Below the pieces are notes generated by a model. The model worked only from the letters and a program-made list of their open reading frames with translations, searched no databases and was not told where the DNA came from. From Amphiura filiformis (lineage: Eukaryota > Echinodermata > Ophiuroidea > Amphilepidida > Amphiuridae): 64,000 nucleotides of DNA. The first letter of the stretch is position 1. Each line of letters begins with the position of its first letter. Shown here in pieces: positions 12,086 to 22,178 of this stretch. A program made the position numbers and the translations under genes. The DNA lies in the NCBI RefSeq assembly GCF_039555335.1, contig NC_092628.1, forward strand, positions 36,044,965 through 36,108,964, given 5' to 3'.

Positions 12086-12928
12086 GAAACAGCAGAAATT
12101 AAAATTGTGAGTGTGGTCGTGGTATCAATGTTACGTCTGCATAAAAAATTTTCTATATCTGCTGTAATTTGGGCACTGACTACCATTATAAAGGTGTTTC
12201 TAGTTGCACTGTGTGTATTGTAATTTAGTACCCATTATTAATTTGCATATTTATTTATTTAAGTGTTGGAAAAATGTAAAAAAGAGAAATGCAGACGTAA
12301 CATTGACAAGGTGTCAATGTCATGTCAACATGAGACATTTTTGATCATATTTTTGTTAAATTATAAGGCTTACATAATTTCAAACGTTCATAAACACTTG
12401 CACACCCTTAGATGAATGCTATATTAAACAATGGATTCAAATGTATTGATACTTTTAATGATCTAGTCCATTAACACACTGTGTCCCAACTTGATGGAAT
12501 TATGACACTCAACAAATGATGAGGTATCATGTAAGATGCCGTGTCCATAGCTGTGCAGAAGAAGAAGCCTAACAACATGAACAATATTCAGCAACATGCA
12601 ATTTCAATTTGAAAGTGAAGATTGGATCGAATATTCAGTCTTTTTTATTATGTGCATGTAACTATAAGTTAATTCATATATTGAATAAAGTATCATGCTT
12701 TTTACAGCAAGTGGATGGCAGGAGCCATTTTTTAATTGTACAGGGAATTGGTCATTTTGAAATCACTTTCATGCAGTGAAAAGGCAATTGTTATGCAAAT
12801 ACTGATTTCTGGGCAGACAAAAGTCAAGTACATCAGTGCCTAGACATAATTGTTAAGATTTCACATTTTTGGTAATATAATCATGGCATGCATGATTTTG
12901 GAAAAGAATTCACACTTTTTCCACACAA
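12086..12928. other. AT-rich sequence downstream of the DCTPP1-like gene
   Basis: No ORF or repeat structure was resolved. It may include the 3' UTR of the - strand gene ending at 13262; a reverse-strand AATAAA near 12648 is the nearest possible polyadenylation signal I noticed. Confidence 0.35.
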
Positions 12929-13203
12929 CCCAAACCTGTGGCTATAGCCAAAATACCAATTTCTCGATCATGAGAGGATGTACCTTCTGCGTCAGCATAC
13001 TTTTCATAGAATAGCACGATCGTGCGACCTGTATGACCGAACATTGACCTTGCCTAGCAACGACCGTGTGATTGGTCAATTCTCAAAAGCTGTGTTTGCG
13101 CCGTAAGCGCCGGTATTTGCGTAGTACGCTTGGCGCAAATAACTGTGCGTACCCAAGTTGGCTCTCATGATCGAGAATTGAATATTTTGGCTATAGCTGA
13201 CCT
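12929..13203. mobile_element. MITE with GGCTATAGCCAAAATA inverted ends
   Basis: The left arm runs from TGGCTATAGCCAAAATACC to CTCGATCATGAGAG (about 12931-12974). It is mirrored by CTCTCATGATCGAG to TATTTTGGCTATAGC (about 13164-13198). The element lies just downstream of the stop codon of the DCTPP1-like gene and so probably forms part of its 3' UTR or flank. Confidence 0.7.
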
Positions 13204-13261
13204 TGATGCACATTTGTTCAATGCTGGTACGTGCAGAAACATGTTATCTGTAGGGCAGGTT

Positions 13262-13452
13262 TTACTCATACTCAGTGTACTTCTTGCTAGATCCTTTGAC
13301 TTTATTCACAGGATATTTGACAGCATTATGAGACATTTTTGAAATAGCTTCTTTGGGTAAATCTATATAACACCTTTCTGCTAAATCCACAAGATACAGC
13401 AACACATCACTAAGTTCTTGGCCTAGATGTTTCTTATCTTCTTCACTCCAAT
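13262..13452 (-). CDS. DCTPP1: DCTPP1-like terminal exon: ELSDVLLYLV...KKYTEYE
   Basis: The acceptor TTATTTTACAG precedes ATTGGAGTGAAG, and the stop TAA is at 13264-13262. The 62 residues contain QELSDVLLYLVDLAERC, with the second pair of metal ligands, then DLPKEAISKM and a KYP motif, as in the family. Confidence 0.9.
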
Positions 13453-16400
13453 CTGTAAAATAACATTGCAAGTACAATCATAACATACTGTTGGTATAAT
13501 GTAATTAAACAATACAACAAAATAAAAACGAACAATAATGGAACTAGATGAATTACTAGATACATGTTTTATTATATTATGAAAATATTTGTAATCTATT
13601 TTGTGGTTCCTGTTTATTGTGAGTGATTATACCTGCACAGGTTTGCGCCGGTCTACTCAACCCTCTTGCCTGGGGTCCGTTTCACTAAACTTTTAACACT
13701 TCGTAACTCAAGTAACCATTTGTAAAGTTACAAATACCCAATACTTGACGTAACTTTACAGGGTCCCTGCGATAAATCCTATTACTTACTAAGAGTACCA
13801 TTCGTAAGTAAGTTTAGTGAAATAAAACTTACCTAAGTTAGGTGAAATAAAACTTACAACTCATAAGTTACGAATGATTTTGAGACTAACAAAGCTTCGT
13901 AAAGTTGATTGAAATGGACCCCTGGTCACATATGTTCCCTTTCCAAATTGTATTTCCCTTTTCAATTTGTATTTAAAATTATTTTATATGTCAAAGGGCA
14001 TATAGACAAATTGAACCAATGGCACCTGAGACTAGTAGGCCTACACATTTCTGAATTATATAATGAAGAAAATGGGTAAAAACAATCAATCACTGCAGTC
14101 AGAAAGAAAGAAATGAACAAGAAACAAAACAGAAATAAATAATGAAAGAAAAAAAGAAAATGGAATTTTACCACTGGGACTCGAACCCGCACTCAAGTTT
14201 TACAGCTCAAAATATTACATAGTCCAGTCAGAGTCTAGCACACTATCCGATTATGCCACAGAAGAGCTTGCGAAACATATTGATCTCAAAGTGACTATAT
14301 GCAATCGTGTCATTACATGCTGTTATGATAACCAAGCTCATCCCCCTGCGAAAAACCTTGTTTGCAATATTTGCTTCAATTTGGAGTGAAAATGAAATGG
14401 GATAGCAATTGACAGAAAGTTGAGAAATAATGTAGGTAGTTAGATGTCACAATTAACGTTCCACAATCAAGACATCTGAACAGCAACGAGCCTCATCTAT
14501 CACTGATTTTGTTAATTCTTTTGAAATAACAAAGCCATTTGAAGCCATTTAAAACTAGAAATTCAATTTTCGAGGCTTCTTTAGGCTCTCACACAAAAGA
14601 CCCTATTAAAAAAAAAAAGTCATATTCTCACCCAATGCCCGCCCCAAGAAAATAGAAAGCAATCACTTGGCATGGTTTTATATGGAGCACTCATTTGAAG
14701 AAAAAAAAAAACATGAACATGTTTTTGATCTTGTCAACATGGTGTGTAAAAAGGATGTAAACGAAGTATTGAAACAGATTCTTACAATATGCATAAACGT
14801 ACAAAAATAATGTAAAGCTATATCCAACGCACCAACCTTTCTCTGGGATATTTTATTGCTGAGAAAACTTGATTTTAGAAATCAAGTTTATACATTTTTT
14901 ATGTTTCTTGTGGTATCCTTAAGTTGACTATCAGTAAGTGATAAGTCAAATGCAAGTGGTATACCTTTTATTCTCATCTCACACACCTCTAAGGTGTGTT
15001 TGGCTTCTTGAAAGCACACAAGCCATTGATACATAGTTATATACCACTCACTTGATCAAAATGGGCATGCCCAGTGGCTGCGCTTCTGGGGGCAAGGGGG
15101 CATTTCCCCCAAATATTTTCTTGCCCCCCCCTCCCCTCCCACTTTTGAGGCAAAACCCCAAAAATCACGTCAATTTCTACTTTTTGCGGCAATTTTGCAC
15201 AAAATTTGAAAAATTTCTGTGGGGGTCACTCCCCCCTGCCCCCCGAAAGGAAACAAAAGACAGAAAACTATATAAAAGAAAGAAATGGTTACCTGGCAAT
15301 CCAATCTTCGTTTCACCTCGCCACTGACTGAAAACATAGACAAAATTAGAAAGACAGCATGAGAAAAAGACAGCAAGAGAAAAAAATTGTACTGTAACCT
15401 TTAAAAATTTTACCAACAAGTTGATTTAAAATCAATTGAGGAAATCATCAGAGAACTTATTATGCTGTATTCATGCCAAAACAAAACATTCAATGATATC
15501 ATTCAACGTCCGAATCTGGCAAATTTGTTCAAAATTTTTCTGGACAGGTCGGGTCGGTCTTATTCAGGGAATGCCAGGATCGGGGTGGAAAAAATCTTGC
15601 CCTGCAGGGCATTAGTTCCCATTTCTCTTGAAGTAGCTTTAAATTGTAAGCAAAGTTATATGATCAAATTAAATTACTCGGGTCGGGTAATGATATATTT
15701 GAATGCATGTAATTAATCCAAGAATTACAAATGCCATCATTTATCTACATTCCCTGAGATAGGGAGTGTAGCAGAGTACTGGAAAAGTGCGTAAGGGTAA
15801 TTTAACAAAAATAGGGAACAATGTGAATTATGATTTTGCATGTAGCGTGGAAATGGTCTTCAACATTAACACCCATGTCTATAAAGATTACTTTCCAAAC
15901 AACTACCCATTTGAGCGTCATATCCCCTGTATGCCACAAGTGGGTACACTCCGATGGAGTATTAGTTACATTTTTTGGTATTTTCCACATATTTTGATGT
16001 GTTTGAGGATCTACATGCAGGATCATATAGGCCTCATAAGGGTTTTTTTAAATGGCGAAAAATTGTATTGGCATTTATGAGGGTGCTACTGCTTAAGAAA
16101 CCCAATGGGACGGGCACTTATCTCATAACCCTTTATCAACATTAAGATAGAGAACTAAATAAAAATGCAAAAAAGTTGTATTGTGCAAAAAAGTTATATA
16201 ACTCATACAAAGTTTCTTGTCATTTGATTGGCCAATTACTATTGATTATTTCTGCTATTTTTAGCAGCCAGACTATTGCACTCGCGCAAAGTGCAATAGT
16301 CATTTTTCCATTGCACTGACACGGAGCAACCATAGCAATGCTGACAGACATATAAGCATATAGCGTGAGGTTTCCACATCGACTCGCCAATTATAGGTGC

Positions 16401-19400
16401 GGGTGTTGCTTCTAAAATAAATATACATTTAAATATTTTTTAATTTATTTTGTTTTCCTGGTGATTTATAAAATTAAGTGGAAGGAAGGGAACTTATATA
16501 TGAGTTATATAAAACAAATATTGAATGTTTCATTCGGTGCAATATGAACTGTTCCATTCAACTCAGCAAAGCCTTGTTGAATGGAACAGTCCATATGTGA
16601 CCCCTCGGCACAACTGAGCCCTGAAGTCGCCAATCATCATTTTTGAGATATTCAACCAAAATATTCTGCTTGAAATTAGCTTTAAAATGATGTATATCAT
16701 GTCTATAGTACTTGACATTTAAGTAGTGAAAAATCAATAAAACAGTCAATAAATCCTTTGTTTCCTATTGTTTATTGTTAAGTTCGATGGAGCATATCTC
16801 AATAGTGGCACTGGCGACATCCGGGCTCAGTTGTGCCGAGGGGTCACATATTTCACCTCATGGAAATATTCTTACCATTGAACTCATAAAGATTCAATAT
16901 TTGTATACCAATTCTGCTAGACCTTTGTTATTTTTCTATTTATTTGGTTTTGTAATAAATAGCAGCTAACTTAGCCACACTGGAAGTCACACAGCATGCA
17001 CAGGGCCCCATGCAGATTTCAGGTACATTGTACATGCCTCATTTAAGACATCACAATATGATATTTCAGAAAAGATTGCATATAAATCAATATTAAAAAT
17101 CAAAGAAATTGGGCAGATTTTGTGAAAACTTTGTGCCAGGTATTAAATGTAGGTTTGAATCCAAGCATCTGCCAAGATTTAGAAAGACTTGTGTTTTTAT
17201 TCAGATGTATTTCTCAAGCCGCGGTTTCTAGGTAAAATGACTAGTGGCACTTTTCTGAAAATGGGATGAACAAAGTTGATTGTCTTACCTGAGACGAATA
17301 TACCTATAATTCGTCTCAGGTCTTCGCAGTCCAGTAGTTTGAAAATTCAATGGTCACCAATAAATTTCTTTTTTGTATGTTTACTTGTTTATTTCTTTGT
17401 CTTTCAGGAAAATATTACTTTGAAAAATTGAGTCGCTTCATAAGGTAATTAGTAGAGCCATTTGAATATAGCCCATTTTGTACACAAAGTATAGGGGAAT
17501 TTATAACTATTGTGCTCAGGCTCCCTGTAGCAATGGTGCAAGCATACAATATCAATGCATATAAATGAATTATACTCACAATAGTTCAGCCACTTCCCCT
17601 ACTTCTCCCACCTACAAAAGAAAAGAAAAAAAAAATGTTGCTAATTAACTATGGTGGTTTTGACTGGGGCAACAGTTTTCCTAGTCAAATCAGAGTTTCT
17701 CCTAAAATCTTGCTGTGGTTGCATGGTCAAAAGGCCATATCTTTATTTGAAATGAATATTTTATAATAAAAAAGAATATTTTCCACATAACTGATTTGAA
17801 ACCACTGACCTCTATACATGGATAGCGGGCTTGCACGTAATAGGATAGTTGCCGATTGAAACCACTATGGCTTTTTGCCCTCACCAATATGGTAGAAGGT
17901 CAGAGAGAACAATACCACTTACCTGTTCGTGGTATTGATTCTTTTGTACTCCATGCATTTGCATGTCTTTTGGAGGATGATTTAAACTTCTTTTTTTTTA
18001 GGCCGCCTTCGGAAGCGAATTTTTTTTTTTTCAATTTCAATTTTAATGTACAACTTTATAAAGAGTTGTGTGGGAGATTGTTTTTTTACTCATCAGTGAG
18101 GTGAATTTTTTTTGCCCTCACCAATAAGGCGGCCAAGTGGTTTCACTTTTTCAGTCGCTGCCCACTATCTATGTATAGATGTCAGTGTTTAGAACCATCA
18201 AAAAAAAAAAAAAAAGAAAAGAGTTGTCTTGGAACTGAATACTGGAAGTCTCATCTTATGAAACCAACTGATTTGGAATAAATGGGAGTCTTATATGAAA
18301 CTGAATAAGAAATTGTTGGCCAACCAAAATGGGGAAAGGAACAAGCATCATGCTTATATACTAATCGTGTTTGGCCACCCGTCCCTATACCTTTGTACAG
18401 AGGTTTTGTACAGCGAGTATAGGCGACGGGTGGTAAAACACGATTAGTATATAGTGTCTTGGATATCAACGAATTTAATTAGCAACCGCCCGGAGGGTGA
18501 GAAAAGGGGATTTCTTTTGGGGTGATATTTATACCAGCAAAAGAGGGGCTCGGTAGTTTTTTGGGAAGAAGGTTAAGCAAGAAGGAACGAGTGATCTACG
18601 GGTGGAGAAAATTCTACACATTTTCGCAGATTTTTAATCACCCATGTTTTAGTTAGGCATTATAGACCTATAATGCTTGAAATAAATCATTTTAAATACT
18701 TACAATGTTTAAAACGTGTCTATTTTCGATAACAGAATAAACCTAAATATGACAGAATGTCACATACCTATTTTGAAAATATAAAAATCATTTAAATAAA
18801 ATTTTAAAATAAATTTCTGACTTTAATCCGTTTTAAATCTGATCAAAAATAATTTGTATTAATCTTGATACTATCCAAGACAATTATATGCAATGGAATA
18901 AATCTAAATATTACACAATGCAGCTTTAATCTAGTTTAAGTATCAAAATAGATATATTTTGACTTTAATCCGTTAAAAAATAAAACAATTTGGTTAGTAT
19001 GAAGCTTGATACTTTCCAAGACACTATATACTAATCGTGTTTCACCACCCGTCGCCTATACTCGCTGTGTAAAACCTCTGTACAAAGGTATAGGGACGGG
19101 TGGCCAAACACGATTAGTATAAAGTGTCTTGGATAGCATCATGCTTATATACTAATCGTGTTGGCCACCCGTCCCTATACCTTTGTACAGAGGTTTTATA
19201 CAGCGAGTATAGGCGACGGGTGGTAAAACACGATTAGTATTATAGAGACTAATGAATCATCTTGGTCGCTACTTGTCCTTTTTAAGAGGAATTTTATTTC
19301 TGACATTCATTCGAGGTCATTCAAGGTGATTTTATGTTATTACTTTTTTTCAGTAAGCTAGGGGGTCAAATTTATTGATGACGTCATCGGGTGGTGAAAC

Positions 19401-21340
19401 ACGATATTGCCAAAACCCGGAAGTGAACCAGAAGTCAGTGTTTCTAGTTCATAGTTCGTCATTTTAGCGTGTGTTTTTAGTTTACCTAATGATTTTAACA
19501 GGAATTATCGTTCTAAAATTGACCTTGAATAAACGCCCCCCCCCCTTGGGAAAATGTAACGCCCTGGGGGCATTTATTTGACTAAATACGGTATGCAAAA
19601 TTGTCTTGTTTGCTATGCTTGCTTAGGGAGTGTTCATAAATACTTTGGTGGGGGGGGCTGGAAAATATTTTTTTTCATGTCGAAATTTTTTTAACCCCCC
19701 CTCTTCGCGAACCCAAAACTTTTGGACCCCCTCTTAATGGACCTAAAACTTTTTGACCCCCCCCCCCTCTAGGTTCAAAACTATTTTGACCCCCCCCCAT
19801 CATAATGTACCATTCTACTAATTCAATTCTACTACCATTCAAATGACACTAATGATACTAAAATTTGTATTCAAGTGCAAATGAAATTGTACGCATGTCA
19901 TTGATATAAAATATGTGGAATTGTGGAAATGTTTTAAAGTAGCACGCTAAAATTTTTGCCATTTGGAAGCTAAACAAATGAAATTTGATGTAAAAGTGGA
20001 TTACATACGTGCGAAGTGCGCAAAAATTTGTACTTTGGGGGCTAAAATGGCCACATATGCATATGGGTTATCGACCCACATATGAGCTTAATTTGGTCAG
20101 AAACACACATACAGGCGTCAACATTGGAAGCGCGCAAAAACAAGACTATTTTAGCCCAAAATACAGGGGCGTAGCCAGTTTTCTTGGTCGGGGGTGAATA
20201 AAATTTCGGGGGCACAGACGGGATAAATAAATTGCAGTTGCAAATACATATACCGGTTTTGTTTTTTAGAGAGACTGCCATGTATTTGAGCTTCAAAAAA
20301 GGCTTTATTGGGACAAAACGCGTGCAAAAATTGTGTTTTTCGCCCACGATGGGATGAAAATGCCTTTATTGTGACAATGTGCGCACACATCGTGCAAACA
20401 TTTTGTATTTTACACTATTTTGGCCCATGATTGGGTTGAATTTATATGGAAAAGGGTCTCCTTGCTCCTTTTCTTTACCCTCCAGATTTTCTCTTTCATT
20501 TTTTGTCAGAGGGGCACTTTTCTCTTTCATTTTTTGTAAGGGGCCCTTCCGCCCCCTGTCTACACTACTGCCGAAATGGTGTGTTTTGCTATTAAATTGA
20601 TGGGCCAGTTCGTGTGATCGCGAAGCGCAAAATTTTGCAATTTTACCCTATTTTACCCTAAGATGGGAACATTAGCGCCCACAGCGCGAGAAAATTTTTT
20701 ACCCCCCCCCCCCCCTACGTGCCGAAAAACTTTTTAACCCCCCCTGTTCATACACCCAAAACTTTTTTAACCCCCTATTCAGAACTCCTAAAATCTTTTG
20801 ACCCCCCTACATATTTTCCAGCCCCCCCCCCACCAGAGTATTTCTGAACACTCCCTTACTTCAGCTATCTAGAATCTTGACTATAAGATCCAAAATTAAG
20901 CTTGTGTTAGTTGGGTGGGGGGGGAGGATTTGTTGGTATATCAAATGGAGACTAGTTTTGGAAAAGTAATCAATAAAAATGCACACTTGGAATATTTGTT
21001 TTTGTGACTTTCACAGTACTTGCTTATCCCAGCAAACACAAAACATTTTACAAAAAAAAAAAATAAAGGGTATAAAACATTTTAATAACATTAAACATTC
21101 TATGATAAAATGTATGTGAGGATTGACAAAATATTTTAAAAACGTTTTCATGACCTGTATAAAACCTAACATTTTGACCAAAACCCAAACGAGTTTATAA
21201 TGGGTTTATAATATTTTTAAAACATTTTAGCGTTTGCTGGGATGCACTGAGATACACTAACCATTGCTAATAAGACATTTCTTGGTGCATGAAATTGATC
21301 CCAATCTCTCTCTTCTATAAATTTCTTCTGCAGTTGTCTT
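13262..21340 (-). CDS. DCTPP1: dCTP pyrophosphatase 1-like (MazG-fold), partial, four exons
   Basis: Exons on the minus strand are 21340-21262, 17611-17580, 15327-15293 and 13452-13262, all with AG/GT borders and consistent phases. Together they give 111 residues, against about 170 in the human protein. DCTPP1 hydrolyses dCTP and modified dCTPs to the monophosphate plus pyrophosphate and so cleans the nucleotide pool. The visible family signature is the helix with EERDWDQFH, then GEVGEVAELFQWRGE, then QELSDVLLYLVDLAERC. The EVGE and ELSD glutamates and aspartate are the Mg2+ ligands of the family. The C-terminus KYTEYE mirrors the vertebrate KYTEL. The exon with the start codon, upstream of 21340, was not recognised. 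Confidence 0.9.
13669..13925. mobile_element. MITE with CCTGGGGTCCGTTTCA inverted ends
   Basis: The left end CCTGGGGTCCGTTTCACTAA is mirrored by the right end, whose reverse complement starts CCAGGGGTCCATTTCA. The interior has repeated AACTTAC/GTAAGTT words in both orientations. It lies in the last intron of the DCTPP1-like gene. Confidence 0.7.
14165..14265 (-). repeat. tRNA-derived sequence (pol III A and B box), probable SINE head
   Basis: On the minus strand an A-box-like TGGCATAATCGGATAGTG is followed about 60 nt later by a perfect B box, GGGTTCGAGTCCC. The arms do not form a normal cloverleaf and the spacing is too long for an intronless tRNA. It is more likely a SINE or tRNA pseudogene than a working tRNA. 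Confidence 0.5.
14520..14650 (-). repeat. Dispersed repeat, inverted relative to 37590-37700
   Basis: The block AAGCCTCGAAAATT to GGGCATTGGGTGA reads on the minus strand here and on the plus strand at 37590-37700, with high identity over about 110 bp. It contains the word GGGTCTTTTGTGTGAGAGCC. Confidence 0.65.
15293..15327 (-). CDS. DCTPP1: DCTPP1-like 35 nt micro-exon: (F)QWRGETKIGLP
   Basis: The acceptor TGTTTTCAG and donor CCAG|GTAACC bound 35 nt, giving FQWRGE, conserved across DCTPP1 proteins, and the start of the loop before the ELSD helix. Split codons at both ends join in frame. Confidence 0.85.
15328..16548. other. DCTPP1-like intron, no resolved features
   Basis: This is intronic sequence without credible coding or clear inverted-repeat structure. 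ORFs of 70-100 codons occur on both strands but have no recognisable protein features. Confidence 0.4.
16549..16589. repeat. Hairpin CTGTTCCATTCAAC
   Basis: The arms CTGTTCCATTCAAC and GTTGAATGGAACAG are perfect complements around a 13 nt loop. The hairpin abuts the MITE at 16593. Confidence 0.75.
16593..16851. mobile_element. MITE with ATATGTGACCCCTCGGC ends
   Basis: The left end ATATGTGACCCCTCGGCACA, continuing through ACTGAGCCC, is the inverse of the right end to 16851. The arms stay complementary, with gaps, for about 60 bp (TTTGAGATAT versus ATATCTCAA). It is intronic in the DCTPP1-like gene and has no ORF. Confidence 0.8.
17288..17324. repeat. Small hairpin CCTGAGACGAAT
   Basis: CCTGAGACGAAT is mirrored by ATTCGTCTCAGG over a loop of about ten bases, close to the 32 nt exon of the DCTPP1-like gene. 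It could be a MITE remnant. Confidence 0.6.
17580..17611 (-). CDS. DCTPP1: DCTPP1-like 32 nt micro-exon: VGEVGEVAEL
   Basis: The acceptor CTTTTGTAG and donor TT|GTGAGT bound 32 nt that encode VGEVGEVAEL plus the first two bases of Phe. This is the Mg2+-binding EVGE motif. Phase fits both neighbouring exons exactly. Confidence 0.85.
18359..18449 (+). mobile_element. 91 bp palindromic mini-element, copy A
   Basis: The ends TACTAATCGTGTTTGGCCAC and GTGGTAAAACACGATTAGTA are inverted repeats of about 33 bp around a 25 bp core, CTTTGTACAGAGGTTTTGTA. Copies B (19029-19119, opposite orientation) and C (19150-19239) are nearly identical. Flanking TA-rich bases suggest a TA or TATA target. Confidence 0.75.
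18815..19025 (+). repeat. Diverged tandem duplication between mini-elements
   Basis: The blocks GACTTTAATCCGTT to CTTGATACTATCCAAGACA and GACTTTAATCCGTT to CTTGATACTTTCCAAGACAC lie about 140 bp apart in direct order. The last words match the flanks of the 91 bp elements. Confidence 0.6.
19029..19119 (-). mobile_element. 91 bp palindromic mini-element, copy B
   Basis: This is an inverse-orientation copy of A. Its flanks CCAAGACACT and AGTGTCTTGG are themselves inverted, and the right flank of copy A matches them. B may therefore be the core of a longer palindrome, or A and B the two ends of a 0.7 kb element. Confidence 0.75.
19150..19239 (+). mobile_element. 90 bp palindromic mini-element, copy C
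   Basis: It has the same orientation as copy A, and the CATCATGCTTATA left flank is shared with A. A half-site, GGGTGGTGAAACACGAT, lies at 19390. Confidence 0.75.
19626..20855. mobile_element. Harbinger-like non-autonomous element, TIR GGGAGTGTTCA, TSD TTA
   Basis: The left end GGGAGTGTTCATAAATACTT is mirrored at the right end (TATTTCTGAACACTCCC), and the match extends into a G or C run and CTGGAAAATAT. TTA flanks both ends (19623-19625, 20856-20858), the 3 bp target type of PIF/Harbinger. Near each end the phrase ACCCAAAACTTTTTGACCCC is repeated three to four times in the same orientation. There is no transposase ORF. A smaller repeat with GGGGCGTAGCCAG and CTACACTACTGCC ends is nested at about 20163-20575. 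Confidence 0.75.
21028..21241. mobile_element. Short CCCAGCAAACAC MITE
   Basis: The termini CCCAGCAAACACAAAAC and GTTTGCTGGG match the MITE at 3268-3958, but this copy is only 214 bp. It sits in the DCTPP1-like gene, 20 bp from an exon edge, next to the splice donor. Confidence 0.75.
21262..21340 (-). CDS. DCTPP1: DCTPP1-like exon: RQLQKKF...EERDWDQFH...LLAM
   Basis: The acceptor reads TTTATTCCAG and the donor ATG|GTTAGT. The 79 nt begin with one base completing a split codon and encode 26 residues. They include EERDWDQFHAPRN, the most conserved N-terminal motif of DCTPP1. The exon starts 20 bp past a CCCAGCAAAC MITE that sits in the downstream intron. Confidence 0.88.
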
Positions 21341-21804
21341 CTGGAATAAACAAATATCAATTCATATACAATATATTAAGATATCTGAAACACATTTTTC
21401 TTGATAGAAACATTTTGGAGACAGATATTATTTTTTAAATGGCTATATAGCCTGCAAGCTATATGAGAATTCAATCCACCACTTAGTATACCCCGTATTT
21501 GCAGTATATAAAGTTGCTGTGCCAGAGTCCCAACAATCAATGATGATTTCCATACATTTCACAATTTTAGAAAGATTCAATACAATAGGTATATTACTAC
21601 TATTAACTAGACCTATGTATAAACATGCAAGAATGTCTAAGCTATTCAACACAACACTATTTTTCTCACTAGGATATTCAGTTGATAAGCAAAATGTATA
21701 TACATCTTAACATCTATAATGTGATTCTTTATGTCACCTATTTTATTATTTTAATCTTTTGCATTGTGTATATGATATATTATGATATACTGTATGTATT
21801 GGTA

Positions 21805-22174
21805 CATACATACCTGTACTACTGGGACTGTGGTACAATATGTACATGATGTACCTGTACTACTGTGACTGTGGTACAATATGTACATGATGTACCTGTA
21901 CTACTGTGACTGTGGTACAATATGTACATGATGTACCTGTACTACTATGACTGTGGTACAATATGTACATGATGTATCTGTACTACTGTGACTGTGGTAC
22001 ATATGTACAATATGTACATGATGTACCTGTACTATACTGTGACTGTGGTACATTTGTACATGATGTACCTGTACTACTGTGACTGTGGTACATATGTACA
22101 TGATGTGCCTGTACTACTGTGACTGTGGTACATATGTACTACATGATGTACCTGTACTACTTTGACTGTGGTAC
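21805..22174 (+). repeat. 40/41 bp minisatellite, left block
   Basis: The unit reads TGTACATGATGTACCTGTAC, then TACTGTGACTGTGGTACAAT, with an optional A. About nine copies stand here. The array resumes at 24755 after element E2. The peptide repeats it could encode are frame artefacts of the satellite. Confidence 0.92.
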
Positions 22175-22178
22175 ATAT

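Noticed and set aside
14165-14265. Functional tRNA gene
   Set aside because: The boxes are present, but the acceptor arms do not pair and the A-B spacing is too long without a plausible intron.
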